Program-made: the position numbers and the translations under genes
Notes under the pieces: model-generated
What the model was told of the DNA's origin: nothing
What the model saw: only the letters and a program-made list of their open reading frames with translations
Databases searched by the model: none
Assembly: GCF_000812965.1 (NCBI RefSeq)
Contig: NZ_JSYN01000010.1
Coordinates: 62,001 to 126,000 of the forward strand
Source: Pedobacter kyungheensis
GTDB lineage: Bacteria > Bacteroidota > Bacteroidia > Sphingobacteriales > Sphingobacteriaceae
Direction of reading: 5' to 3'
DNA: 64,000 nucleotides
Shown here: positions 54,632-63,933 of the stretch, piece after piece
Numbering within the stretch: the first letter of the stretch is position 1
How the letters are laid out: the number at the start of each line of letters is the position of its first letter

Positions 54632-57112
54632 TTAATTTAAAGAGATCCACGATGAGCCATCGCTTTGGATGGTTAATGTTTTGTTACCGGTAATCGTAGT
54701 AAGCGTGGTATCATCATTCATCGTAATGGCATTGTTTAAAGTAACATTGCCCGTTGATAATGCTTTTACAATCACATAAATCCTGCCTTTGCAGGTAACC
54801 GGTCCGGGTAGATTTAAAGTAACGGCCAAACCTGTATTTTTTAGTCTAACAGTATAATGACTGGCATCTAGTGTTAAAGTTCCACCGGTGGTATAAGTTA
54901 AGATACTTGCCGAAACTGAACCATTTACATTGAGCGTGCTTGCATTTGCCGGCGCATAAGTAGTTGATGTAGCTGCATTACTGCCGTTAAGCGTTAAAGT
55001 ACCGCCATCGGTAGTCATACTGCCTGCAATTAGCGGATAGGTGGTATTGGTATTGGCAACAACTAAAGTATTGTTCACACCGGTACTTGTACTGCCTGCA
55101 TTGCTGCCAATAAAAATATTGCCAGAACCATTGTTTTTTGATCCGGCTGCATAGCCTAAAGCAGTATTGTTATCGCCGTTACTGGCTTCTAATGTTAAAC
55201 TTCCTATTGCCGTATTGTTTATACCCGTTCCATTCGCCATTAAAGTATGGGTACCAAATGCACTGTTATTAGAACCTACCGTACTAACACTTAAAGCCTG
55301 CGAACCAAAGCCACTGTTGTTAATACCACTGAAACTCCTTTGCAGTACCATGTGACCAAAAGCACTGTTTTCGTAGCCTGATATGTTTACCGAAAGTGCT
55401 TCTTTACCAAATGCACTGTTGTAAAAACCCGAAACATTGCTGGCAATGGTTTTATAACCGTAAGAAACATTGGTTTCGCCCGAATTACCTAAACGACCAG
55501 ATTTTTGCCCGTTTACTAAAAAATTGATGGCGACATCATCAGTATTGCCTAAAAAATTATTGGTTTGATCGACATTACCCGTATTTCCTTTTAATGCCCA
55601 GGCGTTGGCATTAGCAAATAAGGTGCGACTAATAAGCTCGGGTTTACCGGTAATGGTATTGGTAATATATACTTTATTGGCATCGGCTACACCCGCTGTA
55701 GTTAATTTTGCCAATGTTACCGAGGCATCAGCAAGTTTAGGCGTGGTTACCGCACCATCTGCCAGTTGCAGGGTATTTACAGCGGCATCGTCGATATTGA
55801 TATTTTTAACTTCTTTATTCCCGATTTTGATTGAGGTAACTGCCCCATCGGCTAGTTTTGGCGTAGTAACCGAAGCATCTGCCAGTTGCAGGGTATTTAC
55901 AGCGGCATCATCGATATTGATATTTTTAACTTCTTTATTCCCGATTTTGATTGAGGTAACGGCTGCATCGGCCAGTTTTGGCGTGGTAACCGAGCCGTCT
56001 GTCAGTTGTAAGGTATTTACAGCGGCATCGGCAATATTTACATTTTTAACTTCTTTATTCCCGATTTTGATTGAGGTAACGGCTGCATCAGCCAACTTAG
56101 GGGTAGTAATGGCTCCATCGGTTATTTTTACTGTGGTAACAGCCGCATCTGCAAGTTTAACAGTTGTTACGGCACCGGTATTGATATCAATAACCACATC
56201 TTTGAGCAGCGCAGTGGCACCATTGGCACTTATGGCTAAATCGGTAGAAGTTAAACCTTTTGCTCCTGCCAGTTGGGCAACATCTAAGGTAACTGGTTTC
56301 CAAACGGCGCCATCGAACAATAACACCTGATTGTTAACCGGTGTGCTGGCACTTAAGGTTTTTCCCTGGATGTTGGCAAGGGTTGGATTTGGATAATTAC
56401 CGGTTAAATCGCCACCTGCAACTCCGGTTGATGGTCCAACTGGCCCGGTGGCACCTGTATCACCTTTATCGCCCTTATCTCCTTTTACACCTTGTGGACC
56501 CTGAACTCCGGCAGGGCCTGTAGCTCCTGTATCTCCTTTTACACCGGCTGGTCCTTGAGCACCAACCGCGCCCGTTAAACCAATAGGCCCCTGGGCGCCT
56601 GTTGCTCCGGCAACACCTGCAGGTCCTTGCGGTCCGGCAACGCCAGCTACACCTTGTGCACCAGCAGGGCCTATAGCTCCTGTATCGCCTTTTGGTCCGA
56701 CCGGGCCATTAGTTGCATATAGCGCGTAAGGAACGCTCAATAGCTGCGCAGTTCCGGCCAAACTGAAATTGGTTCCATTATCGGGATCGATTTCGACTTT
56801 AACAAATTTTAATCCACTGGCCCAGGTTACGCCAGCAATAGTTCCACTCACCGAAGTTGCACCACTTGAGCCTATAGCGATTGCATAAAGGCCATAGGCA
56901 TTGGTTACTACATTTCTGACCTCGCTATACTGAGCTGTTCCGGTTGAAGATCCATCCAGAATACTGATACGCAAAGAAATGTTCTTGTTGACCATTGGTG
57001 TGCCGTTGGCATTCCTGGCTGCTCCCTGATAGTTAAATTGTTGTGGTGCCTGTGCCTTAACAGTCAATGCCAGGGCAAAGCTCAGCAGTGTGATGAGTAG
57101 AAATTTTTTCAT
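54632..57112 (-). CDS. Collagen-like and beta-roll fibre protein
   Basis: 826 aa. Signal peptide [20 protein letters not shown], a beta-rich N-terminal domain (about 25-130), collagen-like GXY repeats (about 135-228, with [13 protein letters not shown] and [20 protein letters not shown]), a 20/40-residue repeat region with [20 protein letters not shown] (about 335-470) and a head-like region of NNSAFG/NTALG motifs (about 540-690) like the trimeric-autotransporter/tail-fibre beta-roll. A beta-rich end region closes the protein. It lacks its own T9SS sorting domain. It is the first gene of a three-gene cassette with the small CHU_C protein and PorP, so it is probably a secreted or surface fibre. 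Confidence 0.75.
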   Translation of the reverse strand: MKKFLLITLLSFALALTVKAQAPQQFNYQGAARNANGTPMVNKNISLRISILDGSSTGTAQYSEVRNVVTNAYGLYAIAIGSSGATSVSGTIAGVTWASGLKFVKVEIDPDNGTNFSLAGTAQLLSVPYALYATNGPVGPKGDTGAIGPAGAQGVAGVAGPQGPAGVAGATGAQGPIGLTGAVGAQGPAGVKGDTGATGPAGVQGPQGVKGDKGDKGDTGATGPVGPSTGVAGGDLTGNYPNPTLANIQGKTLSASTPVNNQVLLFDGAVWKPVTLDVAQLAGAKGLTSTDLAISANGATALLKDVVIDINTGAVTTVKLADAAVTTVKITDGAITTPKLADAAVTSIKIGNKEVKNVNIADAAVNTLQLTDGSVTTPKLADAAVTSIKIGNKEVKNINIDDAAVNTLQLADASVTTPKLADGAVTSIKIGNKEVKNINIDDAAVNTLQLADGAVTTPKLADASVTLAKLTTAGVADANKVYITNTITGKPELISRTLFANANAWALKGNTGNVDQTNNFLGNTDDVAINFLVNGQKSGRLGNSGETNVSYGYKTIASNVSGFYNSAFGKEALSVNISGYENSAFGHMVLQRSFSGINNSGFGSQALSVSTVGSNNSAFGTHTLMANGTGINNTAIGSLTLEASNGDNNTALGYAAGSKNNGSGNIFIGSNAGSTSTGVNNTLVVANTNTTYPLIAGSMTTDGGTLTLNGSNAATSTTYAPANASTLNVNGSVSASILTYTTGGTLTLDASHYTVRLKNTGLAVTLNLPGPVTCKGRIYVIVKALSTGNVTLNNAITMNDDTTLTTITGNKTLTIQSDGSSWISLN
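55741..56100. repeat. Three 120-bp tandem repeats inside the fibre gene
   Basis: Units 55741-55860, 55861-55980 and 55981-56100 align position by position, each encoding 40 residues ([20 protein letters not shown] and so on). They differ mostly at the AADG/ADAS positions. The unit is divisible into two 20-residue halves. Confidence 0.85.
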
Positions 57113-57391
57113 GAACCGGGACGAGATCTAAGTTGACAGGCCTAAAAAATTATGGCCTTACGTTCAAATCTACAAATTAGTATATCCGGCGGGGGCTACT
57201 TTACACAAAAGACGATCTGCAAATACAAGACAACTCGTAAAATACTGACAATCAACAAAATAAACAATATCTTATTTTGTAATTTTACACCAACACCCTA
57301 TTTTCGCAATATTTATAGCCATAAAACAGAAGAAAAAATGCCCCTAATACAGGTTCAGGCTAAAATTATATATCCCTGAAATTACTGGTGA

Positions 57392-58735
57392 TTAAGTTTC
57401 TGACGGAAAAGATATGCCTTTAATATTGCGGTACAAATCGACCGCGTACAAATCGGTCATGCCCGAAACGAAATCGAGCACACTTTGAATAATCGAATAA
57501 ATATCAGTTAAATCGGTATGATATTGTTTAGGAATAAGCTTAACCAGTTTACGATAGTAATGTGTATTATTATGAATAAGCGCGGGCACAAACTCTTCTA
57601 ACAAACCAGCCATAATTTTATAACCAGCTACTTCTTTTTGTATTACTGATGAGAAATTATAAATGCGCTCTATCGAAACCTGCTCAATCGCTTTCCAGGC
57701 CGATAAATAAGGTTCAGGAATCATATCAGTTAAACTCTGATTCAATTCACCTTTCAACAACCTTTCCTGCTCCTTAAAAAAGATACCGGCACATAAATTG
57801 GTCAATGTATTGATTGCTTTTGCCCTTAGCAAACCAATTTTGGCATCATCATCTTCATAATCATTTTTCAGGCGATCTTCGATCGTTGTTGAGTTTGAAA
57901 AAGGCAATAGATAATTTTTCACTTCCTCATACGAAAGGATTTTTAAGCGGTGTGCATCTTCCAGGTCGATAATGCTGTAACAAATATCATCGGCTGCTTC
58001 AACCAGGTAAACCAATGGGTGGCGTTTGTAGATAAGGTACTCATTATCTTCCTGTGCCAGCTGAAGTTCTGCAGCAATCTTTTTAAAACTCTCTTCTTCT
58101 GACTGAAAGAAACCATATTTTTTACGGTGCAACAAACCTTTTTGCTTACCGGCAATAGAGGCACAAGGATATTTGGCTATAGAGGCCAAAGTAGAATAGG
58201 TAAGCGCATAAGCATCATTCCCTTTTCCTTTAAGCGGGTGGGTAAGAATGCGGATGGCGTTGGCATTACCTTCAAAATTAATCAAATCGTGCCATTGCGC
58301 CTCGCTCATTTCATTCTGGTAAACCTTACCATCGCCATCGGTAAAATAGCGCGAAATTGCGGCTTCGCCAGAATGGCCAAATGCCGGGTTGCCCAAATCG
58401 TGAGCTAAAGCTGCCGCGGCCACAATATTGCCTACCTCATTAATTAACGGAACTTCTTTAATCAGGCTGGGATTATGCTCTTCAACGCTGTTGAGGAAAA
58501 TATTGGCCATAGAGCGGGCCACACTGGCTACTTCTAAACTATGGGTTAAACGGTTGTGTACAAAAACACTTCCGGGCAATGGAAAAACCTGGGTTTTATT
58601 CTGCAATCTTCTAAAAGGCGATGAAAAAATCAGGCGGTCGTAGTCGCGCTGAAAATCTGAACGTGCCCGATCGGTGCTTGCACCATACTGTTCCTGTCCA
58701 AACCTTTTATTCGAAAGTAAATATTTCCACTCCAT
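57392..58735 (-). CDS. dgt: dGTP triphosphohydrolase
   Basis: 447 aa HD-domain enzyme. NRLTHSLEVASVARSMANI supplies the first His, AAAALAHDLGNPAFGHSGE is the HD pair, and the later YLVEAADDICYSIIDLEDAHRL is the remaining Asp motif. The N-terminal segment SSPFRRLQNKTQVFPLPG is also typical. It hydrolyses dGTP to deoxyguanosine and triphosphate, controlling dNTP pools. It lies alone, with 279 bp to the fibre operon start. Confidence 0.93.
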   Translation of the reverse strand: MEWKYLLSNKRFGQEQYGASTDRARSDFQRDYDRLIFSSPFRRLQNKTQVFPLPGSVFVHNRLTHSLEVASVARSMANIFLNSVEEHNPSLIKEVPLINEVGNIVAAAALAHDLGNPAFGHSGEAAISRYFTDGDGKVYQNEMSEAQWHDLINFEGNANAIRILTHPLKGKGNDAYALTYSTLASIAKYPCASIAGKQKGLLHRKKYGFFQSEEESFKKIAAELQLAQEDNEYLIYKRHPLVYLVEAADDICYSIIDLEDAHRLKILSYEEVKNYLLPFSNSTTIEDRLKNDYEDDDAKIGLLRAKAINTLTNLCAGIFFKEQERLLKGELNQSLTDMIPEPYLSAWKAIEQVSIERIYNFSSVIQKEVAGYKIMAGLLEEFVPALIHNNTHYYRKLVKLIPKQYHTDLTDIYSIIQSVLDFVSGMTDLYAVDLYRNIKGISFPSET

Positions 58736-58832
58736 TGCTCAGTTTAATTTTGGGCGAAGTTAAGGATTAGCAGGATTTAATAAAACCCGACCAGAAAACT
58801 TTCTAAGCAGGTTTCCATTGTTGCCGGATCTT

Positions 58833-59603
58833 TTATTGCTCCTCGTAGTGATAAGTCAATCCGCCATCCACAAAATAAGTAGAACCCGTAACATATTTCG
58901 CATCATCAGAAGCCAGAAAAGCCACAATAGCTGCTACATCTTCGGGCGTACCCAGTTTTTTCATCGGAATATTCTCCAGTAACTTCCCTAATTTTTCCTC
59001 ATCATTAAGCAACGATTTATTAATTGGTGTAGCAATGGCACCTGGCGCTACATTGTTTACCCTGATGTTGAAGGGAGCCAGCTCTGTAGCCAAATTACGG
59101 GTTAGCATTTTCAATGCCCCTTTACTGGCGCAATAAGCTGCAAAATGCGGAAAAACAATTTCCTCATGTACTGAGCTCATATTTACAACAACACCAGCTA
59201 CCTTGCTGTCAATACAATGTTTAACAAAAGCCTGGGTACCAAAAAATACGCCTTTCAAATTGGTATCCATCACGAGATCGAAATCAGCTTCAGTAACCTC
59301 CCAAAAGTTGTGGTTCTTTTCAACCCCGGCATTGTTTACCAAAATATCGAGCCTGCCATAGGTTTGAATCGCCTGCGTAATCAGATGGTTTACACCTTTT
59401 ACCTGACTAATATCTGCTTCTACAAAGACTGCCCGCCTGCCCATTTGCTCAATAGCAGCAATCAGCTTTTCGCCACGTTCATCCAGTTTTCTTCCGTTTA
59501 AAATAATATCGGCGCCCTCGCTTGCCAAACGCAAGGCGCATGCAGCGCCAATTCCCTGACTGCTACCGGTAACCAGTGCTATTTTGTCTTTAAATCTTTC
59601 CAT
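58833..59603 (-). CDS. SDR-family dehydrogenase
   Basis: 256 aa short-chain dehydrogenase. NAD(P)-binding TGSSQGIGAACALRLASEG near 12-30, NNAG near 90, catalytic Ser in VVNMSSVHEE and the YxxxK motif as YCASK near 156-160, then PGAIATPINKSLL. It resembles glucose 1-dehydrogenase-like SDRs. It follows the GH63-like glucosidase gene after 17 bp, so it may oxidise the released sugar, though SDR substrates cannot be read from sequence. Confidence 0.85.
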   Translation of the reverse strand: MERFKDKIALVTGSSQGIGAACALRLASEGADIILNGRKLDERGEKLIAAIEQMGRRAVFVEADISQVKGVNHLITQAIQTYGRLDILVNNAGVEKNHNFWEVTEADFDLVMDTNLKGVFFGTQAFVKHCIDSKVAGVVVNMSSVHEEIVFPHFAAYCASKGALKMLTRNLATELAPFNIRVNNVAPGAIATPINKSLLNDEEKLGKLLENIPMKKLGTPEDVAAIVAFLASDDAKYVTGSTYFVDGGLTYHYEEQ

Positions 59604-59620
59604 TGTTTATCATTAACTGA

Positions 59621-62230
59621 TTATAAAAGGGCTACTAAGGCTGTCCAACCGGTTTGGTGACTGGCTCCCAATCCTTTTCCATTATCGCCATTAAAATATT
59701 CATAAAACAAAATATAATCGCTAAAGTGTTCATCGTGATTAAACTTTGCACACGCACCAAAAACAGGTCTTTCTCCCTTTTCGTTTTTTAAAAAGATACT
59801 TTTTAATCTTTTTCCGAGCATATCAGCTATTTCAGCAAGCGAAAAATAGCTATTGGAGCCAGTTGGATATTCTACCCTAAAATCGTCGGTATAGTATTCA
59901 TGAAAATGTTTCAGCGCATCAATCAGTAAATAATTAATGGGAAACCAAATGGGGCCCCGCCAATTGCTGTTGCCCCCAAACATTCCGGTATCGCTTTCGA
60001 CCGGAATATATTTAACGGAATAATCACTACCGTTTAACCAATAACTATAAGGCTCAGCTTCATATTTCTTCGAAATAGAACGCACCCCAAAATCAGATAG
60101 AAACTCACTTGTATCAAGCATGCGCCGCAATAACATTTTCATGCGGTGGCCACGCAACAAGGAGAACAGATGTTTATCGTTACCACTTTTATCAGCCCAA
60201 TGGCTTACCAGCTGAACCAAATCCGGCCGTTGCAGCATAAACGACTCTAGCCTGTTTTTAAGTTTGGGTAAATCTTTCCAATCCTGATCGCTAAAAACGA
60301 TTACGGCGAACATTGGGATCAAGCCTACCAATGTCCTGATTCGCAACCTATCCCAACCTCCATCAGGCTTTCTTAATAAATCATAGTAAAAACCATCTTG
60401 CTCATCCCACAAACCAATATGATATTCGCCCATATTATCGATAGAGCCTGCAATAAACAGGAAGTGCTCGGAAAATTTAATGGCCATATCTTCGTAAACG
60501 GGATTATGCAGCGCCAGTTCGATACTTATCTGCAACATATTTAAAGCATACATGGCCATCCAGCTGGTACCATCGGCCTGCTCTAAAAAACCACCTCCGG
60601 GTACCGGCTCGCTCCGGTTAAATACGCCTATGTTATCCAACCCCAGAAAGCCACCTTCGAAAATATTATTGCCCTCGCTATCCTTTTGGTTTACCCACCA
60701 GGTAAAATTAAGCAGCAGCTTCTGGAAAACTTCTTCAAGAAATTTCAGATCACCAACGCCTTTGTTCTTTTTATCGGTAAGGTAAACCTTATAGGTGGCC
60801 ATGGCATGTACCGGCGGATTAGTATCCGTAAAATCCCATTCGTAAGCTGGCAACTGCCCGTTGGGGTGGATGTAGTTATTGTTTACCAGTAACCGGAGTT
60901 GCTGTTTGGCAAAATCGGGATCGATAGGCGCCAGTGCAATACAATGAAAGGCGAGATCCCAGGCGGCAAACCAGGGATATTCCCATTTATCGGGCATGAG
61001 GATAATATCGGCTGCCATAAAATGACTCCAGTGAAAGTTGCGTCCGCAAGCTCGTTGTGCTGATGGCTTGGGTAAACCGACATCCCCCTTTAGCCAAACA
61101 TTTACATCGTAGTTGTAATATTGCTTATTCCAAAGCAGACCCGCCCAGGCCTGGCGTTGCAACAGCTGCTCCTCAACGCTACTCTTGTCTTTATACTTAC
61201 CTGCATAAAACTCATCTGCTTCGTTTTTCCGCGATTCAAAAATCCGTTCAAAATCTTCAAAAGGTTTTTCAATTGGCTTATCAGACAGCCTTAACTTAAA
61301 AGTAAGAATTTGCTTAGCAGGTACTTTCTCATGATAGTGCACTGCCACCTTAGTTCCACTTTTAGCGGGATTTACTTTATCTTTTTCTCCGTTAACAATG
61401 TAATTATGGATGCCATCTTTTACATAGGGTGAAGCATTGGCTGACTGATACAGGAGTTCATTATTGGTTTCGTTATTGGTGAATAAAAAATCAGGAGCGC
61501 CATCAACATAAGCATACATTTTTCCTTCCTTTTCGGAATGAAAAAGCAGTTGATTTTCGCCAAGATAATTGATAGTGGGTTTAACTTCACTTCCTTCCCA
61601 ACTCCAATTGTTACGGTACCAGCATTGGGGTAACAGGTGAATTTCGGCATCTTCGTTACCGCGATTAATAACCGTATATTGAATTAAAATATCTTCTTCT
61701 TCATTTTTAGCGTAACTGATCAATATATCGAAGTATTTGTCCTGATCAAAAATGCCGGTATCCATCAATTCAAATTCTGCTTCGTTCCGGCTGCGTTTGG
61801 CATTTTCTTCCACAAGCCGGGCATAGGGAAAGGGTGATTGCGGATATTTATACAACATTTGCATATAGCTATGCGTTGGTGTATTATCCAGATAGTAATA
61901 AACTTCTTTTACATCTTCACCATGGTTGCCTTCGCCATTATTGAGCCCAAAAAGCCGCTCTTTTAAAATGGCATCTTTACCGTTCCAAAGGGCCAGCCCT
62001 AAACATAACAGTTGCTGATCATCGCTTATGGCAGCAAGCCCCTCTTCGCCCCATCTAAAAGCCTTACTCCGGGCCGTATCGTGTGTGGTATATGCCCAGG
62101 CATCACCATTATTGCTGTAATCTTCGCGTATGGTTCCCCATTGCCTTTCTGATACATATGAACCCCATTTAAGCCACTTTGCACCTTGCTGGTATTGTGT
62201 GTCGATTCTTTTTTGTTCGGCATTTGCCAT
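59621..62230 (-). CDS. GH63-like glucosidase (MGH1-like domain)
   Basis: 869 aa without a signal peptide. The (alpha/alpha)6 barrel part includes WEYPWFAAWDLAFHCIALAPIDPDFAKQQL with the proposed general-acid Asp region, EQADGTSWMAMYALNML, GGNSNWRGPIWFPINYLLIDAL and the C-terminal GLGASHQTGWTALVALL. This is the layout of GH63/MGH1-like alpha-glucosidases. It probably acts on cytoplasmic alpha-glucosides or glucosylated compatible solutes. It is the first gene of a likely two-gene operon with the SDR. Confidence 0.82.
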   Translation of the reverse strand: MANAEQKRIDTQYQQGAKWLKWGSYVSERQWGTIREDYSNNGDAWAYTTHDTARSKAFRWGEEGLAAISDDQQLLCLGLALWNGKDAILKERLFGLNNGEGNHGEDVKEVYYYLDNTPTHSYMQMLYKYPQSPFPYARLVEENAKRSRNEAEFELMDTGIFDQDKYFDILISYAKNEEEDILIQYTVINRGNEDAEIHLLPQCWYRNNWSWEGSEVKPTINYLGENQLLFHSEKEGKMYAYVDGAPDFLFTNNETNNELLYQSANASPYVKDGIHNYIVNGEKDKVNPAKSGTKVAVHYHEKVPAKQILTFKLRLSDKPIEKPFEDFERIFESRKNEADEFYAGKYKDKSSVEEQLLQRQAWAGLLWNKQYYNYDVNVWLKGDVGLPKPSAQRACGRNFHWSHFMAADIILMPDKWEYPWFAAWDLAFHCIALAPIDPDFAKQQLRLLVNNNYIHPNGQLPAYEWDFTDTNPPVHAMATYKVYLTDKKNKGVGDLKFLEEVFQKLLLNFTWWVNQKDSEGNNIFEGGFLGLDNIGVFNRSEPVPGGGFLEQADGTSWMAMYALNMLQISIELALHNPVYEDMAIKFSEHFLFIAGSIDNMGEYHIGLWDEQDGFYYDLLRKPDGGWDRLRIRTLVGLIPMFAVIVFSDQDWKDLPKLKNRLESFMLQRPDLVQLVSHWADKSGNDKHLFSLLRGHRMKMLLRRMLDTSEFLSDFGVRSISKKYEAEPYSYWLNGSDYSVKYIPVESDTGMFGGNSNWRGPIWFPINYLLIDALKHFHEYYTDDFRVEYPTGSNSYFSLAEIADMLGKRLKSIFLKNEKGERPVFGACAKFNHDEHFSDYILFYEYFNGDNGKGLGASHQTGWTALVALL

Positions 62231-62382
62231 AGCGATGTTTTAATTAGGTAAACAATTTACAGGAGTTAAATATCAAATATTTAGCGCATTTAAATATTAA
62301 ATTTATGTCAGCAAAACACCAACAAAAATCAAACCTTTTACCTGATGAAGGGTTTTATATACACATATTTAATGTTAAGATT

Positions 62383-62763
62383 ATGAAAACCAGCATCTAT
62401 AATAAAGCAGAGCACCTGGAAGGTTATATTGGCAAGGAAGGTAATAGTGAAGAGAAATCGGAGGTACAGAAAGCTTACGAGGCCGGAAACGAGGGCAATG
62501 AGGTAACCAGCTTTGGCAGAGACACTATTGCCAAATACAACGCCGAAACCATGCACCTGGATAAAACAACACCTCGTGATGGTTTGGATAACACCGGCAC
62601 GCAAGGTGCTGATTCTTTAAGCGACGATGCCTACAATAGTGCCGACAAGCACCCTACCCTAAAAAGTGCCGAAAGCCATACGGGCAGTTCGTCTGATGAT
62701 TTTAAAACAAAAACGGGCATTAATGAAGCCGATGAGGATCATGCGCTCGACACGGGAATATAA
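62383..62763 (+). CDS. Hydrophilic small protein, function unknown
   Basis: 126 aa from the Met at 62383 (MKTSIYNKAEHLEGYIGKEGN). The frame opens 26 codons earlier, but that part looks non-coding. Rich in Asp, Glu, Lys, Gly, Thr and Ser with almost no hydrophobic core (DTIAKYNAETMHLDKTTPRDG, GADSLSDDAYNSADKHP). Such composition is common in stress or desiccation-related disordered proteins (inference). The next gene starts 11 bp downstream. Confidence 0.65.
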   Translation: MKTSIYNKAEHLEGYIGKEGNSEEKSEVQKAYEAGNEGNEVTSFGRDTIAKYNAETMHLDKTTPRDGLDNTGTQGADSLSDDAYNSADKHPTLKSAESHTGSSSDDFKTKTGINEADEDHALDTGI

Positions 62764-62774
62764 AACATAAAGCC

Positions 62775-62969
62775 ATGGGATTATTAAAATATGCCATTTT
62801 AGGCGCGGCAGCAATTTACGGGTTTAAATATGCTACCAGAAAAAGAAGTTCAGACGGCAAATCGATGGTAGATGATTTTAAGGTGAAAGCCACTCAATAT
62901 CTCGACGATGTCAATGATTTTGGAGAAAGAATAAGACATGATTACAGACAAACCAGTGATCTATACTGA
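62775..62969 (+). CDS. Small membrane protein (YtxH-like)
   Basis: 64 aa. One membrane segment (LLKYAILGAAAIYGFKYA, about 3-20), followed by a charged helix (KRSSDGKSMVDDFKVKATQYLDDVNDFGERIRHDYR). The shape fits YtxH-type small stress-associated proteins, but the similarity is weak. It lies 11 bp after the hydrophilic protein gene. Confidence 0.6.
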   Translation: MGLLKYAILGAAAIYGFKYATRKRSSDGKSMVDDFKVKATQYLDDVNDFGERIRHDYRQTSDLY

Positions 62970-63284
62970 CAAAATTTGAAATTTTAAAGACACAAAAAAT
63001 TGATATAAATCAAGATATTTATCTGATAGTACTTGTAAATTCATCAGCTGTTTGTGAAATTTGCAAGGCTATAGGATTCGCGACTAAGATTAACTAAACG
63101 ATCATTAACAACTAAAATTTAAGGGCATTTGCTACTTGATTAACGCATTCAGTTGTGGAATTCTACTTAATTTCCATCTACCGGAAAAGCATTAAAGATT
63201 TAAAAGGGATTATTCTTTATGGATATTCCCTTTTTAATTTAAGGCCACTTAATATTGCATCAATATCTGTTAATAAGGTCTTCA
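62970..63284. other. Gene-free spacer with a possible short transcript
   Basis: 315 bp. TTTG near 63049, 17-nt spacer and TAGGATTCG give a weak promoter-like start, and AAAAGGGA/TCCCTTTT (63202-63209 and 63227-63234) form a terminator-like hairpin. No protein-coding stretch is convincing between them, so a small RNA or just the 3' end of the preceding unit is possible. Confidence 0.3.
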
Positions 63285-63530
63285 TTATTTTACGCCTTTG
63301 CTCTGATTGCTTCTGCTACTGTTATCCACATCATCTTTATCAGAACCGTTGTTTACTCTATGCTGAGGTGGATTTTCCATCCTGCTTTTTTCGAGCTCAG
63401 AAAAATCACCACCTTTTTGATTAGCCACTTCACCATGCGATGGCTGTTTTTTATTTACCTCTTTATCCGGATTGGCAAAATCCTGCCCAATTACTGATGG
63501 TTCGTTCTCTGTTTTTACTTGCTTTTTCAT
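63285..63530 (-). CDS. Small hydrophilic protein, function unknown
   Basis: 81 aa from the Met at 63530 (MKKQVKTENEPSVIGQDFANPDKEVNKKQP). Strongly charged and Asn/Ser/Gly-rich (RMENPPQHRVNNGSDKDDVDNSSRSNQSKGVK), with no hydrophobic region. It resembles disordered stress proteins in composition. It lies between the rpsJ terminator and the membrane protein spacer, on the strand of the ribosomal genes. Whether it is translated is uncertain. Confidence 0.5.
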   Translation of the reverse strand: MKKQVKTENEPSVIGQDFANPDKEVNKKQPSHGEVANQKGGDFSELEKSRMENPPQHRVNNGSDKDDVDNSSRSNQSKGVK

Positions 63531-63581
63531 ATCAGTAGAACCAATGAAATATCGCTTTTGTTCTAAAAATACGGGCATAAA

Positions 63582-63609
63582 AAAAGTCCTGGCTTACACC
63601 AGGACTTTT
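63582..63609 (-). terminator. Intrinsic terminator after rpsJ
   Basis: AAAAGTCCTGG (63582-63592) pairs with CCAGGACTTTT (63599-63609) around a 6-nt loop, with a T run next on the minus strand. It ends rpsJ transcription, which would otherwise continue toward rplC in the ancestral arrangement. The stem word is the same as in the rplQ terminator. Confidence 0.85.
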
Positions 63610-63627
63610 CGTTTCTTTTAAAATCAA

Positions 63628-63933
63628 TTAAACTTTAATTTCAACTTCAACACCGCTAGGTAATTCAAGTTTCATTAAAGCATCAACTGTTTTAGAGTTA
63701 GAGCTATAAATATCCAATAGACGTTTGTAAGCGCATAATTGGAATTGCTCTCTAGCTTTTTTGTTTACGTGTGGAGAACGCAATACAGTAAAGATTTTTT
63801 TCTCTGTAGGAAGTGGAATCGGACCACTTACAACTGCACCCGTAGGCTTAACAGTTTTTACGATTTTCTCAGCAGATTTATCTACTAAGTTGTAATCGTA
63901 AGATTTTAATTTAATTCTGATTCTTTGGCTCAT
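63628..63933 (-). CDS. rpsJ: 30S ribosomal protein S10
   Basis: 101 aa. [28 protein letters not shown] at the start, [29 protein letters not shown] in the middle and the C-terminal [13 protein letters not shown], all S10 hallmarks. In most bacteria this gene is directly before rplC; here it has its own terminator and lies about 15.2 kb from rplC. The region upstream (beyond 64000) is likely to hold fusA and the rest of the str cluster, but this is not visible. Confidence 0.98.
   Translation of the reverse strand: MSQRIRIKLKSYDYNLVDKSAEKIVKTVKPTGAVVSGPIPLPTEKKIFTVLRSPHVNKKAREQFQLCAYKRLLDIYSSNSKTVDALMKLELPSGVEVEIKV

Noticed and set aside
55741-56100. CRISPR-like tandem repeat
   Set aside because: Units are in-frame coding repeats of 120 bp without spacers, and no cas gene is present.
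55605-56330. 241-aa open frame antisense to the fibre gene
   Set aside because: It is repetitive Ala/Ser/Thr-rich sequence that mirrors the 120-bp repeats of the real gene on the other strand.
54632-57112. Prophage tail-fibre remnant
   Set aside because: Signal peptide and a T9SS partner set argue for a cell-surface protein, and no other phage gene is nearby.
57152-57379. 75-aa open frame upstream of the fibre operon
   Set aside because: No protein features. It lies in the spacer on the strand opposite to both neighbouring genes.
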